A program made the translations under genes and the position numbers. This document shows, one piece after another, positions 22,715 through 31,838 of a stretch of 43,043 nt of DNA. Origin of the DNA: Sphingomonas mollis (GTDB taxonomy: Bacteria; Pseudomonadota; Alphaproteobacteria; Sphingomonadales; Sphingomonadaceae); assembly GCF_016427505.1 (NCBI RefSeq), contig NZ_JAELXS010000013.1, positions 1-43,043 of the forward strand, written 5' to 3'. The notes below the pieces were generated by a model. It was not told the origin of the DNA. It made no database searches and saw only the letters and a program-made list of their open reading frames with translations. Position 1 is the stretch's first letter. Each line of letters opens with the position of its first letter.

Positions 22715-25700
22715 ATGGGAACCGACGCTCTTCCAAATACCTCAAAATGCGACGCTCTTGCCGATCGGCAGGCCCGCCTCATCATTGATAATGCCGTGGA
22801 CTATGCCATCGTCGGCCTGGACCTCAATGGTGTCATCACCTCGTGGAACGTGGGTGCCAGCAACATCATGGGCTGGTCGAGCGAGCAGGCGATTGGACAT
22901 CCGGTCGCCCTGTTCTTTACGGCCGAAGATGTCGAGGCACGCGTTCCAGCAGCCGAGATGAGCGCTGCGGTCCGCCATGGCCGCGGCATCGACGAGCGCT
23001 GGCACCTGCGTCATGACGGTTCACGCTTCTGGGCCAATGGCGAGATGATGCCACTGCGCAATGAGCGCGGCGACCTCGAAGGCTATGTGAAGATCCTTCG
23101 TGACCGGACCGAGCAGCACAATGTCGCGGCTGCCCTATCCGACAGTGAGGACCGTTACCGGACCCTGCACGATGCGATGGATGAAGGCTTCTGCCTGATC
23201 GAGGTCCGCTGCGACGATGCGGCCAAGCCGATCGACTACTGCTTTCGAGAGGTGAATGCCGCGTTCGAGCGGCAGACCGGGATTGCCGACGCTCCAGGCA
23301 AATGGATGCGTGAACTGGCTCCCAACCACGAGCAGCACTGGTTCGATCGCTACGCCGAGGTTGCCAGGACCGGCAACTCCACACGGTTCGCGCTACCGGC
23401 ACAAGCGCTGAACGGACGATGGTACGAGGTGTTCGCCTATCGGGTTGGCGACCCCTCCGAACGCCTGGTCGCCATCCTGTTCAGCGACATCACTGACCGC
23501 CGTTCGACTGACGCGCGTCTGCGCGCGAGCGAGGAGCATCTGCGCGAGGCCAATGCGACGCTGCGGAGCAACGAGGCCAATCTCCGGCTCCTCCTCGATA
23601 CGATCAGCGAAGGCTTTTACGCCGTCAATCGCGACGGTGTGACCACCACTTGTAACGCCGCCTTCCTGCGCATGCTGGGCTTCTCGCGCGCACAGGACGT
23701 GATCGGGCGCAAAATCCACGACCTGATCCACCACTCGCACCCGAATGGCGCGGCTTACCCGGCGGCCGAGTGCCCGATCTATCTGGCGGCCAGCCAGGGC
23801 ACGCCGATGCATGTCGCAGAGGAGCTGTTCTTCCCCATCGGGCGCGATCCGGTGTGGGTGGAATATTGGGCGACTCCGATCGTAGAGGATGGTGTCCTTC
23901 AGGGCGCGATCTGCACGTTCCAGGATATTACGGACCGACGCGAGCAGGAGCGCGCGCGCCAGGAGGCGGAAGCGCGTCGGGCCGCCCTCATGGAAGTGGG
24001 CGAGCAGCTACGAAACTCGGAAGACCTGGCGGCCATGTCGGCATTGGCGGCCGAGATTGTCGGGCGGACGCTCGGGGTTACTGCGGCCGGGTTCGCCCGC
24101 GTGGAAGACGACGACGATCTCGTGGTGATCGAGCGGGACTGGGCGCCAGACCCGGCCCACGCCATCGCCGGTACGCATTCGATGCGTGACTACGGTTCCC
24201 ACATGGATGATCTGCTCGCCAACCGCGTGGTCGTCATCAACGACGTGCGTCTTGACCCTCGCACCGCAGCTAACATCAGCGCCTATCATGCGATCGGTGC
24301 CGCCGCCCTCATCAACGCGCCCGTCGTCGAGCAGGGCAGGTTGGCGGCGCTCTTTTGCGTGTTGTCGGATCAGGTGCGGCGTTGGAGCGACGATGAGATA
24401 GCCTTCGTCCGGGAGGTGGCCGAGCGCACCCGCGTTGCGATCGAACGGCGACGAGCGGAGGTGTCCTTACGCGACCTCAACGCCAGGCTTGAGCATGAGG
24501 TCGAGGTACGCACGGCCGAGCGGGATCGGATGTGGAACACCTCGCCTGACCTGATGCTGATCCTTTCACCGGACGGTGTCTATCAACGCCTCAACCCGGC
24601 TTGGAAAACCGTACTCGGCTATGAGCCGGCCGAACTGGTCGGCTCCTACGCCACGGACCTCGTGCTCCCGGATGATTTAGCTGCGTCCGAAAATGCTCTC
24701 AGTTCCGCGCAGGCAGGCAGCATGCCTGTTTTCGAGAATCGCTTACGGCACAAGGATGGCAGTTCCCGATGGGTGCAGTGGGTGGCAGCTCCCGGTCCCG
24801 ACGAGATCTTCGGGATCGGACGCCACATCACAGAGGCCAAGGAGGCCGAGCAGCGGCTGGCGGAGGCGGAGGGGCAGCTTCGCCAGAGCCAGAAGATGGA
24901 GGCGGTGGGGCAGCTCACCGGTGGGCTCGCCCACGATTTCAACAATCTGCTGACCGGTATCTCCGGAAGCCTGGAGATGATGGCGATCCGCATCGGCCAG
25001 GGCCGCATGGGTGACGTCGAGAAGTACAACACCGCCGCGCAAGCCGCATCCAAGCGGGCCGCAGCGCTCACGCACCGCCTCCTCGCCTTCTCGCGCCGGC
25101 AAACGCTTGATCCCAAGCCAACCCAGCCCAACCGGTTGATTGAAGGGATGATGGACCTGATCGAGCGGACGGTCGGCCCTGAGATCGAGACGAGGTTCGT
25201 CGCTTCCGACGCGCTTTGGGCGACTCTGGTCGACCCGCACCAACTTGAAAACGCGGTGCTCAACCTGTGCATCAACGCGCGCGACGCTATGCCCGATGGC
25301 GGCCGGGTGACGATCGAGACGAGCAACGTCGATATCGACGAGCGTGCAGGTCGCATCCGCGAACTGGAGCCCGGTCGCTACGTCGCCCTATGCGTCTCCG
25401 ACAACGGCACCGGCATGACGCCGGAGGTGATCACCAAAGCGTTCGACCCCTTCTTCACGACCAAGCCGATCGGCGTCGGCACCGGCCTTGGTCTGTCGAT
25501 GATCTATGGCTTCGCCCGCCAGTCGGGCGGTCAGGTCCGCATTCATTCGGGCGAAGGCGAAGGCACAAGCGTGTGCATCTACCTGCCCCGGCATCTCGGC
25601 CCGACGGAGATCGAGGAGGCCACGCCCGATCTTGCGGGCGCACCTCGTGCGGAGGTGGGCGAGACGGTGCTGGTAGTCGATGACGAGCCGTCGGTGCGGA

Positions 25701-26080
25701 TGCTCGTGACTGACGTGTTGGAGGAGCTAGGCTATACCGCGATCGAAGCCGCAGATGGTGCCGCTGGGCTCAAGGTGCTGCAATCCGACGCGCACATCGA
25801 CCTGCTCATATCCGATGTCGGGCTACCAGGCGGCATGAACGGGCGTCAGATGGCGGATGCAGCCCGGGTCAGCCGGCCGGACCTCAAGATACTGTTCATC
25901 ACCGGCTATGCGGAAGCAGCTGTCGTCGGGAACGGCCATCTCGATCCGGGCATGCACGTCATGACCAAGCCGTTCGCCATGGAGGCGCTGGCAACCCGCA
26001 TCCGGACCCTGATTGAGGGAGCTAAACGAGGCCGAGGCGTCGGAGCAGCCTTTGGTGGACGACGGCGAGGCGAGGATTAG
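22715..26080 (+). CDS. Large multi-PAS/GAF hybrid histidine kinase
   Basis: A soluble sensor kinase of about 1,121 residues. Order: PAS (about 20-140, closing YVKILRDRTEQ), PAS (145-280, closing AILFSDITDRR), PAS (300-430, closing AICTFQDITDRREQ), GAF (about 450-600, LRNSEDLAAMSALAAEIVGR), PAS (610-720), HisKA with H740 in LTGGLAHDFNNLLTGISG, HATPase_c (NLCINARDAMPDGG, VSDNGTGMTPEV, GTGLGLSMIYGFARQSGG), and a C-terminal receiver with D1034 in LLISDVGLPGG and K in MTKPF. No transmembrane segment is seen. The signal is unknown and the separate output partner is not adjacent. The start is uncertain: ATG 22715 lacks a clear ribosome binding site; GTG 22628 would add 29 residues. Copies of the 60-bp repeat flank the gene on both sides. 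Confidence 0.9.
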   Translation: MGTDALPNTSKCDALADRQARLIIDNAVDYAIVGLDLNGVITSWNVGASNIMGWSSEQAIGHPVALFFTAEDVEARVPAAEMSAAVRHGRGIDERWHLRHDGSRFWANGEMMPLRNERGDLEGYVKILRDRTEQHNVAAALSDSEDRYRTLHDAMDEGFCLIEVRCDDAAKPIDYCFREVNAAFERQTGIADAPGKWMRELAPNHEQHWFDRYAEVARTGNSTRFALPAQALNGRWYEVFAYRVGDPSERLVAILFSDITDRRSTDARLRASEEHLREANATLRSNEANLRLLLDTISEGFYAVNRDGVTTTCNAAFLRMLGFSRAQDVIGRKIHDLIHHSHPNGAAYPAAECPIYLAASQGTPMHVAEELFFPIGRDPVWVEYWATPIVEDGVLQGAICTFQDITDRREQERARQEAEARRAALMEVGEQLRNSEDLAAMSALAAEIVGRTLGVTAAGFARVEDDDDLVVIERDWAPDPAHAIAGTHSMRDYGSHMDDLLANRVVVINDVRLDPRTAANISAYHAIGAAALINAPVVEQGRLAALFCVLSDQVRRWSDDEIAFVREVAERTRVAIERRRAEVSLRDLNARLEHEVEVRTAERDRMWNTSPDLMLILSPDGVYQRLNPAWKTVLGYEPAELVGSYATDLVLPDDLAASENALSSAQAGSMPVFENRLRHKDGSSRWVQWVAAPGPDEIFGIGRHITEAKEAEQRLAEAEGQLRQSQKMEAVGQLTGGLAHDFNNLLTGISGSLEMMAIRIGQGRMGDVEKYNTAAQAASKRAAALTHRLLAFSRRQTLDPKPTQPNRLIEGMMDLIERTVGPEIETRFVASDALWATLVDPHQLENAVLNLCINARDAMPDGGRVTIETSNVDIDERAGRIRELEPGRYVALCVSDNGTGMTPEVITKAFDPFFTTKPIGVGTGLGLSMIYGFARQSGGQVRIHSGEGEGTSVCIYLPRHLGPTEIEEATPDLAGAPRAEVGETVLVVDDEPSVRMLVTDVLEELGYTAIEAADGAAGLKVLQSDAHIDLLISDVGLPGGMNGRQMADAARVSRPDLKILFITGYAEAAVVGNGHLDPGMHVMTKPFAMEALATRIRTLIEGAKRGRGVGAAFGGRRRGED

Positions 26081-26180
26081 CACCGCCGATGGCCCGCATT
26101 CTCATTAGACCATCCCTATTGAGATAGCCGTCCGCCGCGTTTGAGGTATTTCGCCATGCAAATTGAGTGCGGCCATCGAG

Positions 26181-26239
26181 ATGAACGAATGGCCGGAGTT
26201 GGGAAGCCAAAAACGGGCCGCGAATGGCCGCGACGGGTC
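26181..26239 (+). repeat. 60-bp dispersed repeat, copy 3 (diverged)
   Basis: Starts ATGAACGAATGGCCGGAGTT and has CGAATGGCCG at unit positions 41-50, then GGGTC one base early. It lies 100 bases after the hybrid kinase gene. The stretch 26081-26377 otherwise shows no gene. Confidence 0.5.
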
Positions 26240-26377
26240 AGCACGCGAAGCAAGATCGTGGTGTCGTCGAAAGCACGAATTTATCATGGGAATAACAGAG
26301 ATCCGGTGGTCGACGCTCAAGGCTGTCCTTACGGTCTAGCCGACAATGAGCGATTGGTCTGGCGTTGAATATCGCCG

Positions 26378-27562
26378 TCAAGTCTCCTGAGTGTCAGGCA
26401 TTACCCGTTGCATGAACTGATCGAACAACGGCACGGTGAAGGCGGTGTCGCCATGCGCGGGGCTGAAGAGCATGCCTTTGGCAATCAGGCTGTTGCGGGT
26501 CGGCGCCACCGAGGACACCTTGACCTTCAGCTGGTCAGCAATATCACCAGAGCGATGTGGCCCAGGCCCGAGCGCTGCCATCGCACGTAGATAGCGCTTT
26601 TCAGCCGGTGTCAGCCGGTCGAAGCGGACGCGAAAGAAGCTGGCGTCCAGTTCGGCAAGTGCTGCCGCACGGGCCATATCCACGTCGGCCGCGGTGATCG
26701 GCGATGCGTTAGCCACTTCCCAGCTGTGCTTGCCCCATTCCTGCAGGAAATAGGGATAACCCTGCGTGTCCTGCACGATGGCTGTCACGGCTTCCGTTGT
26801 GATCGCCTCATCCTCCCGCTCGACCGGAACACGGATCGCGGCTGCAGCAGCAATTTCATCGAGCGGGCCGAGGCTTACGAACTCGAAGAGGCGTTCGGCA
26901 TAGGATTTCGCGCGACCCATCTGTCCCAGAAGCTGCGGCAAGCCGGCACCGACCAGGGTCACTGGAAGCCGCAGCTGGTTTGCCCGGTGCAACGCACTAA
27001 TGAGGGCCGCAAGCTGCTCTTCGGCGACATATTGCAGTTCGTCAATCATCAGGACGACCGCGGTTTCCCGTTCGCGCGCCGCTTCGCCAACGGCAACGAT
27101 CAGGTCCGCCAGATCCAGATCAAGATCGCCTGAGTCCGCAAGACCGGGCTCCGGCTCGAGATCCAGGGCGATCTCGAAATCGTCGTATTTGAGCTTGAGC
27201 TTGGCGAAGCCGGCAAGCGCGCGCAACGCGTGCTTCACGCCTGCGCCAGCGCGTGCCGTTCGATCGAGGCGCAGCAGGCCTGCGCGCAGCGAGGGGGCGA
27301 TCAGCGCCGGTAGGGAGCGGTTCTCCGGTGCTTCGATCGTCACGGCCAACATCCGCTCGGCCTCGACCGCTTCGCGCACCGCCCCAAGCAGCACCGTCTT
27401 TCCCACCCCACGAAGGCCGTAGAAGATGGTCGAGCGCGCTGGACGACCGGCACGGATGCGATCCAAGGCGACGAGGGTACGCTCAAGGAGCGGTTCACGC
27501 CCTGCGAGCTCGGGCGGCGGTGTGCCGGCGCCGGGGGCGAATGGATTGCGACGAGGGTCCAT
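26378..27562 (-). CDS. AAA-family ATPase with C-terminal winged-helix-like segment
   Basis: A soluble 394-residue ATPase of the AAA_16/ORC-like type. Walker A is GLRGVGKT (49-56) and Walker B VVLMIDELQ (D174 and E175 catalytic). A sensor-1-like stretch follows (LPVTLVGAGLPQLLG). The acidic insert DLEPEPGLADSGDLDLDLAD (about 134-153) is unusual. The last 70 residues (LTPAEKRYLRAMAALG, GDIADQLKVKVSSVAPTRNS, LIAKGMLF) look like a winged helix, so it may bind DNA. The ATG at 27562 has no Shine-Dalgarno sequence and lies 11 bases after a good -10 box, which suggests a leaderless or almost leaderless mRNA. It is a single gene with no partner next to it. Function unknown; similar ATPases are often found as stand-alone accessory genes. 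Confidence 0.8.
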   Translation of the reverse strand: MDPRRNPFAPGAGTPPPELAGREPLLERTLVALDRIRAGRPARSTIFYGLRGVGKTVLLGAVREAVEAERMLAVTIEAPENRSLPALIAPSLRAGLLRLDRTARAGAGVKHALRALAGFAKLKLKYDDFEIALDLEPEPGLADSGDLDLDLADLIVAVGEAARERETAVVLMIDELQYVAEEQLAALISALHRANQLRLPVTLVGAGLPQLLGQMGRAKSYAERLFEFVSLGPLDEIAAAAAIRVPVEREDEAITTEAVTAIVQDTQGYPYFLQEWGKHSWEVANASPITAADVDMARAAALAELDASFFRVRFDRLTPAEKRYLRAMAALGPGPHRSGDIADQLKVKVSSVAPTRNSLIAKGMLFSPAHGDTAFTVPLFDQFMQRVMPDTQET

Positions 27563-27573
27563 AGCGAGTTTAT

Positions 27574-27601
27574 GTTATATTATCGATATCTTGTAAACCA
27601 A
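27574..27601 (-). promoter_or_regulatory. Promoter of the AAA ATPase gene
   Basis: On the minus strand TTGGTT (27601-27596) and TATAAC (27579-27574) are separated by 16 bases. Transcription would begin about five bases before the ATG at 27562. The surrounding DNA is very AT-rich compared with its neighbours. Confidence 0.5.
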
Positions 27602-27610
27602 GATAATATC
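27585..27610. promoter_or_regulatory. Inverted repeat overlapping the ATPase promoter
   Basis: GATATCTTG (27585-27593), five bases, then CAAGATAATATC (27599-27610): nine matching bases if one A-T step is skipped. It covers the -35 box and part of the spacer, so a protein bound here would block transcription. The ATPase's own C-terminal helix-turn-helix-like segment is one candidate binder. Confidence 0.5.
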
Positions 27611-27735
27611 ACTTCATTTAGTATGCGGTCACCTCGGTTGTGCGTTCGGCTGGTCTGTGCAGGCGTCCTTGATCGCAGCCACGTTGCGACATTCACGATC
27701 AAAAACCGTATATCAAAGGCAGTCACGCCACGGAG

Positions 27736-27795
27736 ATGAACGAGCGGCTGAAGTTGAAGAGAGGGGAAGGGGGCGTGAACGACCGGATATGGGTC
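27736..27795 (+). repeat. 60-bp dispersed repeat, copy 4
   Basis: Starts ATGAACGAGCGGCTGAAGTT and ends TGAACGACCGGATATGGGTC. It is the closest relative of copy 2. The 502-base gap 27563-28064 contains only the ATPase control region, this repeat, and a short open stretch (27830-27920, plus strand) that looks weakly coding but has no start or known family. Confidence 0.65.
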
Positions 27796-28064
27796 GACCT
27801 CGCGCTCGGGCGCACTTCGCCGATATCCTGATTCCTCGCACGTCTGGTGATAGCCGCTTTCGCAACAGCTGGACGGTCGAAGGTGAGGGTCAGGCGGCTG
27901 GTCGCTTCACGATATCGTAATCAAATCGCTGCCTTTCGGAGGCAATTCCGGGGCAGATTATTCCGGCATTTGTCAGCTTCTATGGCCTTTATTAACCATC
28001 GAGCTTCAAACGGAGGTGATGGATCGAGCGCGTCTAGCGCTCCGCAACATGCCGGGATGACCTA

Positions 28065-29951
28065 ATGGGCCTATTTAGCCGAATTGCGCGGAAGGGGGGG
28101 GCAACGACGTTCCTCGGACGCCTTGTCCGCGATGTACGCGGCAACACGTTGGCGATCATGGCGGCCGCGATCATCCCGTTGGCAGGCATGGTGGGCAGCG
28201 GTCTCGACATGAGCAGAATGTACATCACGAAAACGCGTTTACAGCACGCCTGTGATGCTGGCGCCTTGGCGGGACGACGCGCCATGGGCGGCGGAGCGTG
28301 GGACAGCGCTGATGACGCCCAGGCGAAAAACTTCTTCAAAGCGAACTTTGTTACAGGCGCTTACGGAACCCAGAGTCTGGATTATCGCTATTCGGAGAAT
28401 GCGGGCAAAGTAAGCGGAACAGCGTCCGCCGTCGTCCCTATGACCCTGATGAAGGTATTGGGTATAAATACCCAAACTCTCAGTGTCGCGTGCAACGCTG
28501 AAATGAAACTCCCCAATAGCGATGTTATGTTTGTTCTCGACACAACGGGCTCAATGAATTGTGTTGCAGGAAATGCGAATTGCACAAACAATAACGGCGT
28601 ACCTGCAGCCGGGTCAAAAATCGACGGTTTAAAGATTGCGGTTAAGTGCTTTTATCAGATCGTTGCGCAGCTCGATATAACAGATACTACATGCCCATCA
28701 GGTGAACCTACCGGCGGCACCGGCGGGCAGGTTCAGGTGCGTTTTGGCTTCATGCCATATTCGTCAAACGTGAATGTTGGAAAGCTACTGCCGAGCAGCT
28801 ATTTTGCCAACAGCTGGAACTATCAATCACGTACTCGAAACGGTAACAATACCGCATGGAGCGACTACCAGACTGCCTATACACGCAGCTCGAGAGACGC
28901 AAATTGCCCAAATTATATAACCAGCACCGAAGAATATCGAAATGGTAGCAAAGTTCGCGATGGTAGTACATATTACTGTCAGTACGACTACCGGTTCAAT
29001 GGCCCAGAGTGGCGATACGAAAGCACCAGTATAAATTATTCGGCATTGAAAAATGGCGAGGGATGGAATGCCAGCTTCACTCTGCCAATCAATGACGATG
29101 GCAGCCAAAAGACCATAAGCTGGGATGGCTGCATCGAGGAGCGGCCGACAGTACGCACGACCGACTACGATCCTATTCCTAACAGTCCTCCGTCTAACAA
29201 GGCATGGGATTTAGATATCGATCTCGTACCGACCTCCAGCGAAACGAAATCACTGTGGTATCCGGCATTGCCTCAGGTCATTTTTTATCGAAACGTTCTT
29301 ACGAATCTCAATCAGGCTACAGATAATACGCGGACGATTTCTGCTAATCGATATTACAATGGCAGTGGCGCCGCTTGCCCAACGGAGGCACGCAAACTTC
29401 AAGTCTGGTCAAATTCCGACACATTCAAGGACTATGTGAACGGCTTGGAGGCTTCCGGAAATACCTATCATGACATTGGCATCCTGTGGGGTGCTCGTTT
29501 CATGTCGCCGGATGGCATCTTTAAAGCTAGCAATGCAAAGACCCCGGCTGGTGGTACTATTCAGCGACACATGATCTTCATGACTGATGGCGATTCTACT
29601 AGTAACCCGTGCGATTATAATGCGTATGGCGTTCCTTTTTGGGATAAGCGTCAGACTACAAGCGTTGGTAATGCGGCTGATTGCGGTAAAAATTCTGATG
29701 ATCTGATTGATCAAATAAACTTGCGTCTTGAGGCATTGTGCACTGCGGTGAAGAACAAGGGTATAACCCTATGGGTTGTCTCCTATGGCGGTGGCCTTTC
29801 CAGTGATACGGAGAAGCGCTTGGCCGCCTGTTCCAGCCCAGCCGATGCGACCACAGCAACTCATTATTTCGCTCCAAAACAGCCGAGTGATTTGAGCGTC
29901 GCCTTTGCGGCGATTGCGAACAACATTTCCCAGCTACGGATTACCGGATGA
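28065..29951 (+). CDS. TadG-like pilus-assembly protein with VWA domain
   Basis: A 628-residue protein anchored by one N-terminal membrane segment of the TadE/TadG type (NTLAIMAAAIIPLAGMVGSG, then LDMSRMYITKTRLQHACDAG). The von Willebrand A domain begins at about 152 with the metal-binding D159-T-T-G-S163 in MFVLDTTGSM; later parts are IGILWGARFM, HMIFMTDGDST and ITLWVVSYGG, interrupted by a long Asn/Ser/Tyr-rich insert (about 215-440). It is probably a periplasmic or surface component acting with Tad pili. Base composition is clearly more AT-rich than the flanking genes. The stop overlaps the next ATG (ATGA). The ribosome binding site before ATG 28065 is weak. Confidence 0.87.
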   Translation: MGLFSRIARKGGATTFLGRLVRDVRGNTLAIMAAAIIPLAGMVGSGLDMSRMYITKTRLQHACDAGALAGRRAMGGGAWDSADDAQAKNFFKANFVTGAYGTQSLDYRYSENAGKVSGTASAVVPMTLMKVLGINTQTLSVACNAEMKLPNSDVMFVLDTTGSMNCVAGNANCTNNNGVPAAGSKIDGLKIAVKCFYQIVAQLDITDTTCPSGEPTGGTGGQVQVRFGFMPYSSNVNVGKLLPSSYFANSWNYQSRTRNGNNTAWSDYQTAYTRSSRDANCPNYITSTEEYRNGSKVRDGSTYYCQYDYRFNGPEWRYESTSINYSALKNGEGWNASFTLPINDDGSQKTISWDGCIEERPTVRTTDYDPIPNSPPSNKAWDLDIDLVPTSSETKSLWYPALPQVIFYRNVLTNLNQATDNTRTISANRYYNGSGAACPTEARKLQVWSNSDTFKDYVNGLEASGNTYHDIGILWGARFMSPDGIFKASNAKTPAGGTIQRHMIFMTDGDSTSNPCDYNAYGVPFWDKRQTTSVGNAADCGKNSDDLIDQINLRLEALCTAVKNKGITLWVVSYGGGLSSDTEKRLAACSSPADATTATHYFAPKQPSDLSVAFAAIANNISQLRITG

Positions 29952-30547
29952 CCCGCGACGTCCGAGATATCGCACATGAAACCCGCGGCGCTACTATTCT
30001 CGAGTTCGGGATCGTCGCTCCGGTGATGTGTCTCCTATTGGTCGGCGGATTTGATATTGCCCATACGCAATATATGCGCGCCGTCCTCCAGGGGATCGTA
30101 CAAAAAACCGCGAGAGACTCGGGCTTAGAGGGCGCCAGCACCGCCGCAATCGATAATCAGGTGCGGACACAGGTCTTAGCCATAAATATGCAGGCAAAGA
30201 TCGATTTCACACGTCGTTATTATCGAACGTTCACGGATGCCGTTAGCAAGACACCGGAGCCTTGGAATGACACCAACGGCAATGGCGTGTGTGACAAAAG
30301 CGAGCAGTATCAGGATAATAACAACAACATGGTATGGGACAATGACGGTGGTGATCAGGGTCAAGGCGGCGCCAAGGATCGTGTCGTGTATACCGCAACG
30401 GTCAAATACCCTCGCATTCTGCCCTTAGACAAATTCGTCGGTGCATCAGATACGGTACAAATCTCCGCTTCTACGGTGCTAATGAACCAGCCTTACGGCG
30501 ACCAATCGACTTATGGCGCCCCGACGCCGAGGAATTGTCCGGCATGA
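29948..30547 (+). CDS. TadE-like pseudopilin with EF-hand-like loop
   Basis: A 199-residue TadE-family minor pilin. The N-terminus has the prepilin-like segment RGATILEFGIVAPVMCLLLV (about residues 13-32), with Glu in the position typical for TadE. An insert at 108-134 contains D108-T-N-G-N-G-V-C-D116-K-S-E119, a complete 12-residue calcium-loop pattern (positions 1, 3, 5, 9, 12), then a second weaker one starting D123 (DNNNNMVWDNDGG). Calcium binding is inferred. The C-terminal part is beta-rich (RVVYTATVKYPRILPLDKFV). It overlaps both neighbours by four bases, so translation is coupled across the three genes. Confidence 0.86.
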   Translation: MTRDVRDIAHETRGATILEFGIVAPVMCLLLVGGFDIAHTQYMRAVLQGIVQKTARDSGLEGASTAAIDNQVRTQVLAINMQAKIDFTRRYYRTFTDAVSKTPEPWNDTNGNGVCDKSEQYQDNNNNMVWDNDGGDQGQGGAKDRVVYTATVKYPRILPLDKFVGASDTVQISASTVLMNQPYGDQSTYGAPTPRNCPA

Positions 30548-31203
30548 TCAGCTATCCTAGCTTACGGATCCTATTCAAGCTATCGAGCGACCGGCGCGGG
30601 CTGGCCCTTATTGAATTTGCTTTCACGCTACCGATATTGCTTACGATGGTTTTGAGCGGAGCGGAGATAACTAATTACATCATCGTTCGCATGCGGGTAA
30701 GCCAACTTGCTCTTCAAATCGCGGATAACGCGGCGCGTATGGGCAATGGGACTATGCTTCAGCTAAAAACGTTGAATGAAGCAGACATCAATGATTTATT
30801 CGCTGGGGCAAATCTTCAGTCGGGTATTCTATCGCTTCAAACCAAGGGGCGTGTGATCCTATCAGATTTGGAACCGCAGACCACGTCCGACTCAAACTCT
30901 ACGTACAAGATTAAATGGCAACGCTGCTATGGTACGCAGCCATATACGTCACCTTATCCGGGAGCTGGAGCTCAAAATCTCAGCGGATTGGGCCCCGCTG
31001 GTAATCAGACCATCGCTCAACAGGGCAACGCCACAATGTTCGTTGAGCTATATTACGTATATACACCTCTGGTTTCAGCAAAGCTTGTGCCCAGCACAAC
31101 GATAACGGAGATTGCGTCGATGTCGGTCCGAGATCGCCGTGACCTGACTGGCGGTGATAACGGAGTTTATCCTGTGAGCGGAGCGAGCAAGGCCAGCTGT
31201 TAA
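30544..31203 (+). CDS. TadE/TadF-like pseudopilin
   Basis: A 219-residue protein of the same family as its neighbour, with the N-terminal signature RRGLALIEFAFTLPILLTMV (about residues 17-36; Glu in IEF) and GAEITNYIIVRMRVSQLALQ after it. The rest is mostly beta/polar, with MFVELYYVYTPLVSAKLVPS near the end, as in other TadE proteins. ATG 30544 overlaps the previous stop; an in-frame TTG at 30535 is unlikely. It closes the three-gene unit. None of the Tad machinery (CpaA-F, TadB/C) is in the window, so assembly must depend on genes elsewhere. Confidence 0.84.
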   Translation: MISYPSLRILFKLSSDRRGLALIEFAFTLPILLTMVLSGAEITNYIIVRMRVSQLALQIADNAARMGNGTMLQLKTLNEADINDLFAGANLQSGILSLQTKGRVILSDLEPQTTSDSNSTYKIKWQRCYGTQPYTSPYPGAGAQNLSGLGPAGNQTIAQQGNATMFVELYYVYTPLVSAKLVPSTTITEIASMSVRDRRDLTGGDNGVYPVSGASKASC

Positions 31204-31318
31204 CACCGCAGCCACGTAGGCGTGTACACGATAATTTGCACTTTTCCTCTGTTACCGTTACTTCGTTTCTTGAAACGATTCGTCGAATCCGAAGACGACC
31301 TAAACGCGCATGATCGAG

Positions 31319-31561
31319 CTACTTCGGTACGGCACCCTCCATTTGCCGCTCCCGTTGCGTTTCGTCATTCCCCGTCGCTTCATTGGCCATCTGCTGATTG
31401 CAGTCGGTGACATTCTCCTGGCCGGGCGCGCAGGCCACTTCGTTGGGCGCGGTACCGCGATGGCTCATGCGATACCCGATGAAGCAGACAGAAACGATCA
31501 GCATCAGGATCAGGCTTAGCTTCAGGTCAAACGAGCGACTGGGATTGTTTGTGCTGCGCAT
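31319..31561 (-). CDS. Small single-pass membrane protein, 80 aa
   Basis: I do not recognise the family. One membrane segment near the N-terminus (LKLSLILMLIVSVCFIGYRM, residues 13-32) is followed by a short polar tail with two cysteines (ACAPGQENVTDCNQQ) and an acidic/basic end. It would be anchored in the inner membrane with the tail most likely in the periplasm. It starts nine bases after the stop of the 53-aa gene upstream on the same strand, so the two are probably one transcript. It converges on the last tad-like gene; 31204-31318 contains no clear terminator. Confidence 0.6.
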   Translation of the reverse strand: MRSTNNPSRSFDLKLSLILMLIVSVCFIGYRMSHRGTAPNEVACAPGQENVTDCNQQMANEATGNDETQRERQMEGAVPK

Positions 31562-31570
31562 ATCGGGCGT

Positions 31571-31732
31571 CTACGTCAGCGATGATTTCCGTCCAAGATC
31601 GTCTTCCCGGTCCTCTTCGGGCTGGCCCTTGTCGAGTGTATCGCTTGGACGCCGGGCATCGCCTTCGTTCTGATGCTCCGTCGATAGAGTCGACTCGTCG
31701 GTCTCGGTGGTCGGCTTGATTGGATCGGCCAT
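31571..31732 (-). CDS. Small acidic protein, 53 aa
   Basis: A very short gene that is easy to overlook. ATG 31732 has an excellent Shine-Dalgarno sequence, AAGGAGAG five bases upstream. The product is highly charged and probably unstructured (MADPIKPTTETDESTLSTEH, then DTLDKGQPEEDRED), without Cys, Trp, signal peptide or membrane segment. I do not recognise a family, although small acidic proteins of this style are seen among stress-induced genes of sphingomonads. The 80-aa membrane protein gene follows nine bases later. Upstream a 10-base palindrome, CTAGCGCTAG, lies at 31793-31802. Confidence 0.6.
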   Translation of the reverse strand: MADPIKPTTETDESTLSTEHQNEGDARRPSDTLDKGQPEEDREDDLGRKSSLT

Positions 31733-31838
31733 GGTTGCTCTCCTTCTAGCGCCAATACCTGTGGCAGCACGGCGTTCCAGTTGGCCTTCCGCACTAGCGC
31801 TAGGGCAAGGACTGACCGGCTTTAGATACCGTCGAAGG

